Below, piece by piece: positions 57,054-64,000 of a stretch of DNA of 64,000 nucleotides. Source of the DNA: Erythrobacteraceae bacterium CFH 75059 (GTDB taxonomy: Bacteria > Pseudomonadota > Alphaproteobacteria > Sphingomonadales > Sphingomonadaceae); contig SJSR01000002.1 in NCBI GenBank assembly GCA_004331795.1, positions 310,001-374,000 of the forward strand, given 5' to 3'. The notes under the pieces are model-generated. The model ran no database searches. It was not told the DNA's origin and saw only the letters and a list, made by a program, of their open reading frames with translations. The translations under genes were made by a program, and so were the position numbers. Positions within the stretch are counted from its first letter, which is position 1. The number at the start of each line of letters is the position of its first letter.

Positions 57054-57716
57054 ATGGTTGACGCTCCTCGCATACCCTGTCAGCTCTACCTCGTCTCACC
57101 GCAGGAGGTCGCGGGCGAATTTCCCGCGCGTCTCGAACAGGCGCTTTCCAGCGGAGCAGGGCTGGTCACGGCTTTCCAGTTCCGGGTGAAGGGACTGGAC
57201 GATGAGCAGGCTGCGCAGCTTGCGGCGCCGCTGCTGGATCTGTGCCGGGCGCATGACTGCGCCTTCATCGTGAACGACTCTCCGACGCTTGCGCACCGTC
57301 TCGGAGCGGATGGAGTTCATCTGGGGCAGGGGGATGGCGACGTGCGCAGCGCACGCGCGCTTCTGGGTCCGCGGGCGCAGATCGGCGTGACCTGCCACGG
57401 CTCGCGCCACCTTGCCATGGACGCCGGAGAGCAGGGTGCCGACTACGTCGCCTTCGGAAGCTTCTTCCCGAGCCGCACCAAGGCAAGCGAACACCGGGCC
57501 GAGCCGGCCATCCTTGACTGGTGGAGCCGTCTGTTCGAGCTGCCCTGCGTCGCCATCGGCGGGATCACGCCGGCGAATTGCGGCCCGCTGGTGGCGGCGG
57601 GAGCGGACTTCCTCGCCGTTTCGCACTCGGTGTGGAGCGCTCCGGACGTTGCCGCGGCCGTCGCGGACTTCCGTACCGCGATGGCCATGGAACATCCGGC
57701 GGATGTCGGGGGTTGA
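57054..57716 (+). CDS. thiE: Thiamine-phosphate synthase
   Basis: A 220-residue TIM-barrel enzyme that joins the pyrimidine and thiazole halves of thiamine. QFRVKGL, CAFIVNDSPTLAHRLGADG, VHLGQGDGD and VAFGSFFPSRTK fit ThiE, and VAIGGITPANC binds phosphate. In place of the usual R-K pair the sequence reads RVKG. It follows fda by 44 bases. No TPP riboswitch lies before it, so it may not be thiamine-regulated. Confidence 0.9.
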   Translation: MVDAPRIPCQLYLVSPQEVAGEFPARLEQALSSGAGLVTAFQFRVKGLDDEQAAQLAAPLLDLCRAHDCAFIVNDSPTLAHRLGADGVHLGQGDGDVRSARALLGPRAQIGVTCHGSRHLAMDAGEQGADYVAFGSFFPSRTKASEHRAEPAILDWWSRLFELPCVAIGGITPANCGPLVAAGADFLAVSHSVWSAPDVAAAVADFRTAMAMEHPADVGG

Positions 57717-57754
57717 GTGCCCAGGTGAGGAAAAGCACAAGGGTCTGGAACAGG

Positions 57755-58957
57755 ATGAGAAGATCGATGGTGGCCGCGTCGTTGCTGGCGCTGGCGCTTG
57801 GGGGATGTGGCTTCAGCGGCACTGACGGACAACAGCAGGACACCGCCTCGCAGCAGGCCGCGGCGCCTGCACCGCAGGACAATCTGGCCGACTCGATGAA
57901 GTCGGGCGATTACGGTTTCCGCGACAGCAGCATTCCGGATGTCGCGGATGTCGAAGCGCGACCGATGATGCAGGCTCAGGTCACGCTCGACCGCTTGGGC
58001 TTTGGTCCCGGCGTGATTGATGGCGAGATGGGCCTGTCCACCCGCAATGCGCTGCGCGGATTCCAGGAGTCGCGCGGCTTGCCGCAGACGGGGGAGCTTG
58101 ACGAGGCAACGCGGCAGGCGCTGCTGCAGGGGCAGCAATTTGCCGCGACGCGCATCGTGCGCATTCCGCAGGACTGGGGCGAGAAGCAGTACACGGCCCT
58201 TCCTGAAAGTCCTGCGGATCAGGCGCAGCTCGAACGCCTCGGATACGAGAGCCTCGAGGAACGTCTGGCGGAACGGTTCCACACCACAGTCGAGGTGCTG
58301 CAGGCGCTCAACCCCGGCGGCCAGCCGGCGGGCATGGCCGGGGGTGCCCAGGCCGCACCGGCGCCTGCTCAGCCGCCGGCACAGGGGCAGCCGGCTGCAA
58401 CCGGCACGCCGGCGGTCGCGTTCCGGCCGGGACAGCTGGTGCGGGTGCCGAACATCGGCGCCGACCGGATCGTGCCGGGAGCGGTGAAGGACGAGGAGTG
58501 GCAGGCGACGCTTGCCTCCCTGGGTGTCGGCAGCGAGCAGCCTGACGCCGCGCGCGTGGTGGTCAGCAAGAGCGAGAACACGCTCAAGGCCTATGACGCC
58601 GACAACCGTCTCATCGCCCTGTTCACCGTCAGCTCAGGCTCGGAGATGGACCCTTTGCCCCTCGGCAACTGGGAGGTTCGCGGCATCGCCTTCAATCCCG
58701 ACTATTCGTATGATCCCAGGCTGCTGCGCAATGCGCCCAACAGCGGCGATAAGCAACGCCTCCCTCCCGGGCCGAACAGTCCGGTCGGTGTCGTCTGGAT
58801 CGACCTATCGAAGGAGCATTACGGCATTCACGGGACACCCGAGCCGCACACCATCGGCCGCGCACAGAGCAACGGCTGTGTCCGGCTCACCAATTGGGAT
58901 GCGGCGCGGCTGGCGCAGATGGTGAGCCAGCAGACCAAGATCGAATTCGTCGCCTAG
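57755..58957 (+). CDS. L,D-transpeptidase lipoprotein with peptidoglycan-binding domain
   Basis: A 400-residue precursor with a lipoprotein signal (SMVAASLLALALGGC, lipobox LGGC). A PG-binding-1 domain lies near residues 70-123 (GFGPGVIDGEMGLSTRNAL). A LysM-like stretch (FHTTVEVLQALNPG) and Ala/Pro-rich linker follow, then a YkuD domain with IHGTPEP and SNGCVRLTNWD, catalytic Cys375. It should form 3-3 crosslinks or attach proteins to peptidoglycan in the periplasm. An M23 peptidase gene follows after 14 bases. Confidence 0.9.
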   Translation: MRRSMVAASLLALALGGCGFSGTDGQQQDTASQQAAAPAPQDNLADSMKSGDYGFRDSSIPDVADVEARPMMQAQVTLDRLGFGPGVIDGEMGLSTRNALRGFQESRGLPQTGELDEATRQALLQGQQFAATRIVRIPQDWGEKQYTALPESPADQAQLERLGYESLEERLAERFHTTVEVLQALNPGGQPAGMAGGAQAAPAPAQPPAQGQPAATGTPAVAFRPGQLVRVPNIGADRIVPGAVKDEEWQATLASLGVGSEQPDAARVVVSKSENTLKAYDADNRLIALFTVSSGSEMDPLPLGNWEVRGIAFNPDYSYDPRLLRNAPNSGDKQRLPPGPNSPVGVVWIDLSKEHYGIHGTPEPHTIGRAQSNGCVRLTNWDAARLAQMVSQQTKIEFVA

Positions 58958-58971
58958 GATCGGCGAGAGGC

Positions 58972-59625
58972 ATGCGCCTGTCGGAGCGGCTGGCGACGAT
59001 CGCCACGACGGCGGTGATGACGTCCGCCCTGTGGATCGTGGCCGTTGCCGCAGGGCTGTGGCCACCGTCCGCGGGCGAACGGAACGGGGCTCAGCCCTTC
59101 ACGTTTGCCGCGTTTCCCGGCGCGCGCGCGCCGGCGTCCGCCCCATCGGCGTGGCGCATCCCCGTTGCCGGGATCGCGGCGGACGATCTGCGGGACAGCT
59201 TCGGGGACGAGCGTGGCGGCGGCTTGCGCACCCATCATGCGCTCGACATCGCCGCTCCGCACGGCACGCCGGTCGTGGCCGCCGCCGACGGCGATGTGGA
59301 AAAGCTGTTCGTGTCGGATGACGGTGGCCTGACGATCTACATCCGGTCGCCGGACCGTCGCCTGCTGTCCTACTACGCGCACCTTGGCGCCTACGCCGCC
59401 GGTCTTCGGGAAGGTGCCCGCGTGCGGCAAGGGGCTGTGCTGGGAACGGTGGGAAGCAGCGGCAATGCGTCGGCGGAGGCGCCGCACCTTCACTTTGCGC
59501 TTTACCGGATGAACCCGGACGATGCGTGGCACCAGACCGGTGCGCCCATCAATCCCTATCCGCTGCTCACCCGGTCGGAGCCCATTGCCGCCGCGGATCG
59601 CCGCCCGCGCGGCGGTGACAGATGA
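58972..59625 (+). CDS. M23-family (LytM) metallopeptidase
   Basis: A 217-residue protein with one N-terminal hydrophobic segment (about residues 8-30, signal or anchor) and a LytM domain. Zinc ligands are His88 and Asp92 in THHALDIAAPHGTPV and His174 in PHLHFALY, with His172 as catalytic base. All needed residues are present, so it should be an active peptidoglycan endopeptidase. It probably shares an operon with the L,D-transpeptidase. Its 3' end overlaps the opposing gene by 59 bases. Confidence 0.88.
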   Translation: MRLSERLATIATTAVMTSALWIVAVAAGLWPPSAGERNGAQPFTFAAFPGARAPASAPSAWRIPVAGIAADDLRDSFGDERGGGLRTHHALDIAAPHGTPVVAAADGDVEKLFVSDDGGLTIYIRSPDRRLLSYYAHLGAYAAGLREGARVRQGAVLGTVGSSGNASAEAPHLHFALYRMNPDDAWHQTGAPINPYPLLTRSEPIAAADRRPRGGDR

Positions 59626-60001
59626 GGGGCTTTTCTCCCGCGCCGGTCCCAGACTGCCGCAACCGGTTCCCTTCGACCTGGAACCGCAGCGACTGCAGCG
59701 GTCCGCTGGTGAACACGACGCTGTCCCCGGTGCGCAGGTAGGTGCCCGATCCCGCTGCGGTGGAGTAGGTGGCGTTGCCGGTGACCTCGAACTGCCGCGC
59801 GGGATCCGGCCGGAACGATGCGTCCCATGCGTCGCCCGGCCATCCGCACAGCCACTGCCCCGAACCGAGCGTCTGCAGCCGTCCGTCACTGGGCTGCGCC
59901 GCTACGGGAAGAGCCATGGCACAGAGAACGGAAGCGCCGATGACGGGCGCAAGGCGCTTGGAGAAGCGGAACCAGGTGTGGCGACAATCGGTTCGGGTCA
60001 T
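59567..60001 (-). CDS. Predicted secreted protein of unknown function
   Basis: About 144 residues. A signal peptide ([20 protein letters not shown], cut near residue 35) leads a small mature domain with [16 protein letters not shown] and [19 protein letters not shown], rich in Gly, Ser and Thr, probably beta-strand. I do not recognise it. Two mature-region cysteines could form a disulfide. The start may be further downstream. It is convergent with, and overlaps, the M23 peptidase gene, and divergent from efp. TATAGG lies eight bases before the ATG. Confidence 0.65.
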   Translation of the reverse strand: MTRTDCRHTWFRFSKRLAPVIGASVLCAMALPVAAQPSDGRLQTLGSGQWLCGWPGDAWDASFRPDPARQFEVTGNATYSTAAGSGTYLRTGDSVVFTSGPLQSLRFQVEGNRLRQSGTGAGEKPLICHRRAGGDPRRQWAPTG

Positions 60002-60131
60002 GCAGCGCCCTATAGCAGGATGCGCCCGTCTTGGGGAGGCGGGTTGCCGCATCCCGGACGCCGCGCTAAAGCGCGCGGCGCGCGGCCATGTGATGGTTCA
60101 AGGCCGTCTCCTTCCCTTCCGGAGCCAACCC

Positions 60132-60695
60132 ATGAAGATCAGCGGTGTCGACATTCGTCCCGGCAACATCATCGAGTACGAGAACGGTATCTGGAAGGTC
60201 GCCAAGATCCAGCATACGCAGCCAGGCAAGGGCGGCGCATACATGCAGGTCGAGATGAAGAACCTGATCGACGGCCGCAAGAACAATGTCCGCTTCCGCA
60301 GTGCCGACACCGTGGAGCGCGTCCGCCTCGACACCAAGGATTATCAGTTCCTCTACAGCGAAGGCGACGATCTCGTCTTCATGGACGGTGACACCTTCGA
60401 GCAGATTACCCTTCCGGCGGACCTGCTGGGGGACGCGCGTCCCTTTCTCGAGGACGGGATGCAGGTGACGCTGGAGCTGTGGGAGGACCGGCCGATTTCG
60501 GTGGCGCTGCCCGAACAGGTCGAGGCGACCATCGTCGAGGCCGATGCGGTGGTGAAGGGGCAGACGGCCTCGTCGAGCTACAAGCCTGCCGTGCTCGAGA
60601 ACGGCGTCAGGGTCATGGTGCCGCCGCACATCGAGAGCGGCACGCGCATCGTGGTCAATGTCTATGATCGCGAATACGTCGGCAAGGCAGGCTGA
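60132..60695 (+). CDS. efp: Elongation factor P
   Basis: A 187-residue factor that rescues ribosomes stalled at polyproline. Three beta-barrel domains: KOW-like N-terminal domain with the tip loop [10 protein letters not shown], where Lys33 matches the modified Lys34 of E. coli; then the OB domains ending [13 protein letters not shown]. The Lys suggests an EpmA-type modification, but no modifying enzyme is in the window. GGAG precedes the ATG. suhB follows after nine bases. Confidence 0.96.
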   Translation: MKISGVDIRPGNIIEYENGIWKVAKIQHTQPGKGGAYMQVEMKNLIDGRKNNVRFRSADTVERVRLDTKDYQFLYSEGDDLVFMDGDTFEQITLPADLLGDARPFLEDGMQVTLELWEDRPISVALPEQVEATIVEADAVVKGQTASSSYKPAVLENGVRVMVPPHIESGTRIVVNVYDREYVGKAG

Positions 60696-60704
60696 GGCGC
60701 GGCC

Positions 60705-61520
60705 ATGGTGGCGCTGCCGGGCATCATCCGCGTCATGGAGCGCGCCGCGCGCAAGGCAGGCGGCCGGCTGAGGCGCGACTTCGGCGAGGTCGAGCACCTG
60801 CAGGTCAGCCGCAAGGGTCCGGCCGACTTCGTCTCGAAGGCGGACCGCATCGCCGAGCGCACCCTGTATGACGAGCTTTCGCAGGCGCGTCCCGGCTGGG
60901 GCTTCGTGCTGGAGGAAGCGGGCACGATCGAAGGCGAGGACGACAAGCCGCGCTGGATCGTCGACCCGCTCGACGGCACCAGCAACTTCCTGCACGGCAT
61001 CCCCCACTTCGCCATCTCCATCGCCGCGCAGGAGCGCAAAGCCGACGGCGGATGGGGCGAGGTTACGGCGGCCGTCGTCTATCAGCCCATCACCGACGAG
61101 ACGTTCTGGGCCGAGAAGAGCCGCGGCGCGTGGCTGCACGATGCCCGGCTGCGCGTGTCGGCCCGCTCTCGCCTCGGCGATGCGCTGGTCGCGACGGGCA
61201 TCCCCTATGGCGGCCATGGCGACTTTGCCGAATGGGCGCGGATCTTCGGTGCCATCGGACCGCAGGTCGCCGGCATCCGCCGCTTCGGTGCAGCATCGCT
61301 TGACCTCGCCTGGGTTGCGGCGGGGCGCTTCGACGCATTCTGGGAAAGCGATCTGGCGGATTGGGACACGGCGGCCGGGGTGCTGCTGGTGCGCGAGGCG
61401 GGTGGCTTCGTCACCGATTATCGCGGCCGCTCGCAACCGATCCACAGCGAACAGGTGCTGGCCGGCAACGACGCGATCCATTCGCGCCTGCATAAGATCG
61501 TCGCCGCCGCGCTGAAGTAG
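60705..61520 (+). CDS. suhB: Inositol-1-monophosphatase (SuhB type)
   Basis: A 271-residue magnesium-dependent phosphatase. FVSKADRIAE, WIVDPLDGTSNFLHGIPHFA and DWDTAAGVLLVREAGG give all metal ligands. It resembles SuhB, which also acts in rRNA antitermination in E. coli. It lies nine bases after efp, so they are probably co-transcribed, a pairing common in alphaproteobacteria. Confidence 0.92.
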   Translation: MVALPGIIRVMERAARKAGGRLRRDFGEVEHLQVSRKGPADFVSKADRIAERTLYDELSQARPGWGFVLEEAGTIEGEDDKPRWIVDPLDGTSNFLHGIPHFAISIAAQERKADGGWGEVTAAVVYQPITDETFWAEKSRGAWLHDARLRVSARSRLGDALVATGIPYGGHGDFAEWARIFGAIGPQVAGIRRFGAASLDLAWVAAGRFDAFWESDLADWDTAAGVLLVREAGGFVTDYRGRSQPIHSEQVLAGNDAIHSRLHKIVAAALK

Positions 61521-61553
61521 AACCCGTGCGCGCTCAGGGACGCGGTGCTGCTC

Positions 61554-61582
61554 TTGCGAGCGGTGTGCGTGGACGCTAGGGA
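61554..61582 (+). promoter_or_regulatory. Candidate promoter of tRNA-Leu
   Basis: TTGCGA (61554-61559), exactly 17 bases, then TAGGGA (61577-61582), ending 26 bases before the tRNA. It shares the TTG-N20-TA pattern of the other tRNA promoters here but is the weakest. Confidence 0.45.
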
Positions 61583-61608
61583 TGCGCGCCGGCCCGCATC
61601 CGGTCCAT

Positions 61609-61693
61609 GCCCCTGTGGTGGAATTGGTAGACGCGTTCGACTCAAAATCGAATTTCTTCGGAAGTGCCAGTTCGAGTCTGGCCAGGGGCACCA
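61609..61693 (+). tRNA. tRNA-Leu (CAA)
   Basis: An 85-base class II tRNA with a long variable arm and encoded CCA. Acceptor GCCCCTG pairs with CAGGGGC, and the anticodon stem TTCGA/TCGAA encloses CTCAAAA, anticodon CAA. Confidence 0.95.
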
Positions 61694-61769
61694 CCAACCC
61701 GCCTGATCATTGCCCCGGGAGGGGCGCGCGGCCGGCGCGATCCGGTGCGGGACAGGAGGACGGGCGCGA

Positions 61770-63584
61770 GTGCCGATGCTGAACGCGATGCAGGCGGCTA
61801 TCGCGCCCTGGTCGGCGGAAATCGGCCTTGCGGTGCTTGTCATCCTGTTTACCACCTTCGTCACCGAACGCTTTGCCCCGGTCGTCGTGGCCGTGGCGGG
61901 AACGGTGGTGATGATGGCGCTGGGGTTCCTGCCGCGCGCCGACGTCCTCGGCGTCTTTTCCAATCCCGCCCCCATCACGATCGGCGCCATGTTCGTGCTC
62001 TCGGGGGCGTTGCTGCGGACAGGCGCTCTGGAGGAAGTGGCGGGGTGGGTGATCCGGCGCACCATGCGCAAGCCACGGCTGGCGCTGGGGGAAATCGCCG
62101 GAGGCACGATGCTCGCCTCCGCGTTCATGAACAACACCCCGGTGGTGATCGTCATGATCCCGATCGTCCGCCGTCTGGCACGGGTGCTCAACGTCGCCGC
62201 GACCCGGCTCCTTATCCCGCTGTCCTACATCTCGATCCTCGGCGGAACGCTGACCCTGATCGGCACCTCCACCAATCTGCTGGTGGCGGGCGTGTGGCAG
62301 GAGCAGGGCCGCGCGCCGTTCGGCATCTTCGACATCACGCCCATCGGCTTCGTCGCCGCCGCGACGGGTGTTCTCGTCCTGCTCGTCCTTGGACCGCTGC
62401 TGCTGCCCGACCGGAGGGCGGCGACGGAAAGCGACGAGCGTGAAAGCGACCTGTATCTTTCACATCTCGTGCTCGAGGCCGACAGCAAGCTGATCGGGAA
62501 GAGACTGGCGGAATGCGGCATCAGCCGCAGAGCCGGGATCCGGATCATCGCCGCGCAGCGCGGCACGGCAAAGACCCGGCGTGACCTCGGAGAGTGGGTG
62601 CTTGCCGCAGGCGACCAGCTTGTCGTTGCTGCCAACCCGACCGAACTCGCCTCGCTCGCGGAGGCGCCCGACTTCCGCACGGGCCTGGCGAGCGTGGGCG
62701 GCGGCGTCGTCACCGCCGGGCCGCGCCGCCCGGCCGATCTGCAGCTGGTGCAGGCCGTCATCTCGCCCTCGCACCCCGTCATCGGGCGGCGCCTCGCCGA
62801 GATCCCGCTGCTGTCGCGCATCCGGGTGCGCGTGCTCGGGCTGTCGCGGCCCCGTCACGTGGCCGGCCCGGACCTCGCCAATGTGCGCGTGCGCGCCGGC
62901 GACCGCCTGCTGATCGCGGCCGGCAACGACGCGGCGCTGGCGCTGCGCACGAACGTCAATCTGGCCGACGTGGGCGGAGCGAAGGTGCGCGCGTTCCGGC
63001 GTGCCCGCGCGCCGATCGCCATTCTGACGCTTGCCGGGGTTGTCGCGGGGGCGGCGATGCTGGGCTTGCCGATCGAGGTGCTGGCGCTCGCCGGGGTGGG
63101 GCTGGTCCTGCTGACCCGCTGCCTCGAGCCGGAGGAGGCATGGTCCTCCATCGACGGCAACACGCTGGTGCTGATCTTCGGGATGCTTGCCGTCGGGCGA
63201 GGTCTGGAGAATGCGGGGACGGTCGACCTCCTCGTCGCCGCAGTCGCGCCCCTGCTTGGCGCAGCGTCGCCGCTCCTCCTGCTGATCGCGGTCTATGCCG
63301 TGACCAGCCTGCTGACGGAAACCGTCACCAACAACGCGGTGGCGGTGATCGTCACGCCCATCGCGATCGGTCTGGCCGAGGCGGCGGGGATGGACCCGCG
63401 CGCGCTGGTGGTGGCGGTCATGTTCGGCGCCAGCGCCAGCTTCGCCACGCCCATCGGCTATCAGACGAACACGCTCGTTTACGGAGCGGCAAATTACCGG
63501 TTCGCCGATTTCCTCAAGATCGGCGTCCCGATGAACATCATCGTCGGCCTTGCCACCTGCGTCGCGATCGAGATGCTGATGTAG
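61770..63584 (+). CDS. SLC13/DASS-type anion permease with two TrkA-C domains
   Basis: A 604-residue membrane carrier. The first half has helices with FMNNTPVVIVMIPIV and IGTSTNLLVAG, the second has TVTNNAVAVIVTPIAIGLA; these paired Asn-Thr loops bind substrate and Na+ in this family. Between them (about residues 225-400) lie two TrkA-C-like cytoplasmic domains. Substrate may be sulfate, dicarboxylate or another anion. The start is GTG at 61770, ten bases after GGAGG; ATG two codons later is possible. Confidence 0.88.
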   Translation: MPMLNAMQAAIAPWSAEIGLAVLVILFTTFVTERFAPVVVAVAGTVVMMALGFLPRADVLGVFSNPAPITIGAMFVLSGALLRTGALEEVAGWVIRRTMRKPRLALGEIAGGTMLASAFMNNTPVVIVMIPIVRRLARVLNVAATRLLIPLSYISILGGTLTLIGTSTNLLVAGVWQEQGRAPFGIFDITPIGFVAAATGVLVLLVLGPLLLPDRRAATESDERESDLYLSHLVLEADSKLIGKRLAECGISRRAGIRIIAAQRGTAKTRRDLGEWVLAAGDQLVVAANPTELASLAEAPDFRTGLASVGGGVVTAGPRRPADLQLVQAVISPSHPVIGRRLAEIPLLSRIRVRVLGLSRPRHVAGPDLANVRVRAGDRLLIAAGNDAALALRTNVNLADVGGAKVRAFRRARAPIAILTLAGVVAGAAMLGLPIEVLALAGVGLVLLTRCLEPEEAWSSIDGNTLVLIFGMLAVGRGLENAGTVDLLVAAVAPLLGAASPLLLLIAVYAVTSLLTETVTNNAVAVIVTPIAIGLAEAAGMDPRALVVAVMFGASASFATPIGYQTNTLVYGAANYRFADFLKIGVPMNIIVGLATCVAIEMLM

Positions 63585-63684
63585 GCACGTTCCCGCGCAG
63601 GCGCTGGCGGTGCCGCTGATGCCGGCGCTTTTCTGCCGCGCACGATCGCGTATGCTTGCACAACAGGTGGAGAGGAGCGCGAGC

Positions 63685-64000
63685 ATGATCAGGGTTCTCG
63701 GAGCGGCGGCGCTCGCCGCGATTGTCACCGCCCCGTCGGCGGCAAACACGCTGAGACAGGATGTGACCGCGCGCATGCCCGAGTTGATGGAGGTCTATCG
63801 CGACCTCCACGCCAATCCCGAATTGAGCTTCCAGGAGTTCGAGACGGCAGCCAAGCTCGCCGCCCGCGCGCGCGCGCTCGGCTTCGAGGTGACGGAGAAG
63901 GTCGGACGCACCGGCGTGGTCGCGGTCCTGCGCAACGGGCCAGGACCGACCGTGATGGTGAGGGCCGACATGGACGGGCTGCCCGTGACCGAGCAGACGG
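63685..64000 (+). CDS. M20-family metallohydrolase with signal peptide, C-terminus cut by window edge
   Basis: The first 105 codons of a secreted amidohydrolase/carboxypeptidase. A short signal peptide (VLGAAALAAIVTAPSAAN) is followed by DLHANPELSFQEFET and MVRADMDGLPV, the start of the M20 metal-binding site. GAGAGGAG precedes the ATG. The rest, including the dimerisation domain and most metal ligands, lies beyond base 64000. The substrate cannot be told. Confidence 0.88.
   Translation, partial: MIRVLGAAALAAIVTAPSAANTLRQDVTARMPELMEVYRDLHANPELSFQEFETAAKLAARARALGFEVTEKVGRTGVVAVLRNGPGPTVMVRADMDGLPVTEQT

Overview
The window is a gene-dense, GC-rich stretch of bacterial chromosome. I see no insertion sequences, prophage, CRISPR array or rRNA. 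It most likely comes from an alphaproteobacterium of the Sphingomonadales. The main reasons are a DivL-type kinase with Tyr at the phosphoacceptor position, an alphaproteobacterial AddAB pair beside AmgK and MurU, a DUF2842 protein, an SdhE gene between mfd and recG, and a tkt-gap-pgk-fda-thiE cluster. The order is inferred from gene content, not from any search. No gap between genes exceeds 300 bases.

Layout. 1-8 kb: a truncated TPP-dependent (acetolactate-synthase-like) enzyme, an LplT-like MFS carrier divergent from pgsA, then oxyR and rnd facing aspS. 8-12 kb: fatty-acid and envelope genes acpP, fabF and mltG, a 2H phosphoesterase and tRNA-Met. 12-17 kb: a phospholipase D-like protein overlapping folE, a peroxiredoxin and ahcY. 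16.8-28.2 kb: a tightly coupled run divL-tsaE-amgK-murU-addB-addA followed by trxA. It covers cell-cycle control, tRNA t6A modification, peptidoglycan-sugar salvage and double-strand break repair. 28-34 kb: argJ with an inositol-phosphatase-family gene, a TonB-C-like protein, a small exported protein just upstream of secA, secA, and an SRAP/YedK protein.

34.5-44.5 kb: tRNA-Asn, nadK, an EAL phosphodiesterase with a dead GGDEF domain, mfd-sdhE divergent from recG, an AarF/UbiB-family kinase and tRNA-Pro. 44.5-49.5 kb: thyA, then E1-alpha, E1-beta and E2 of a branched-chain 2-oxoacid dehydrogenase, then tRNA-Asp. 49.5-51 kb: DUF2842, 5-formyl-THF cyclo-ligase, a probable 6S RNA, zapA and a small coiled-coil protein. 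51-58 kb: the central-carbon cluster tkt-gap-pgk-(thioesterase)-fda-thiE. 57.7-64 kb: an L,D-transpeptidase lipoprotein, an M23 peptidase, a secreted protein of unknown function, efp, suhB, tRNA-Leu, an SLC13-type permease and a truncated M20 hydrolase.

Almost everything is housekeeping. The points most worth a second look are the exported leader peptide upstream of secA with a hairpin that can bury the secA ribosome-binding site, the Tyr-for-His change that identifies DivL, a near-consensus CtrA box before a tiny membrane ORF, a probable 6S RNA at the zapA/fau locus, and a uniform set of tRNA promoters.
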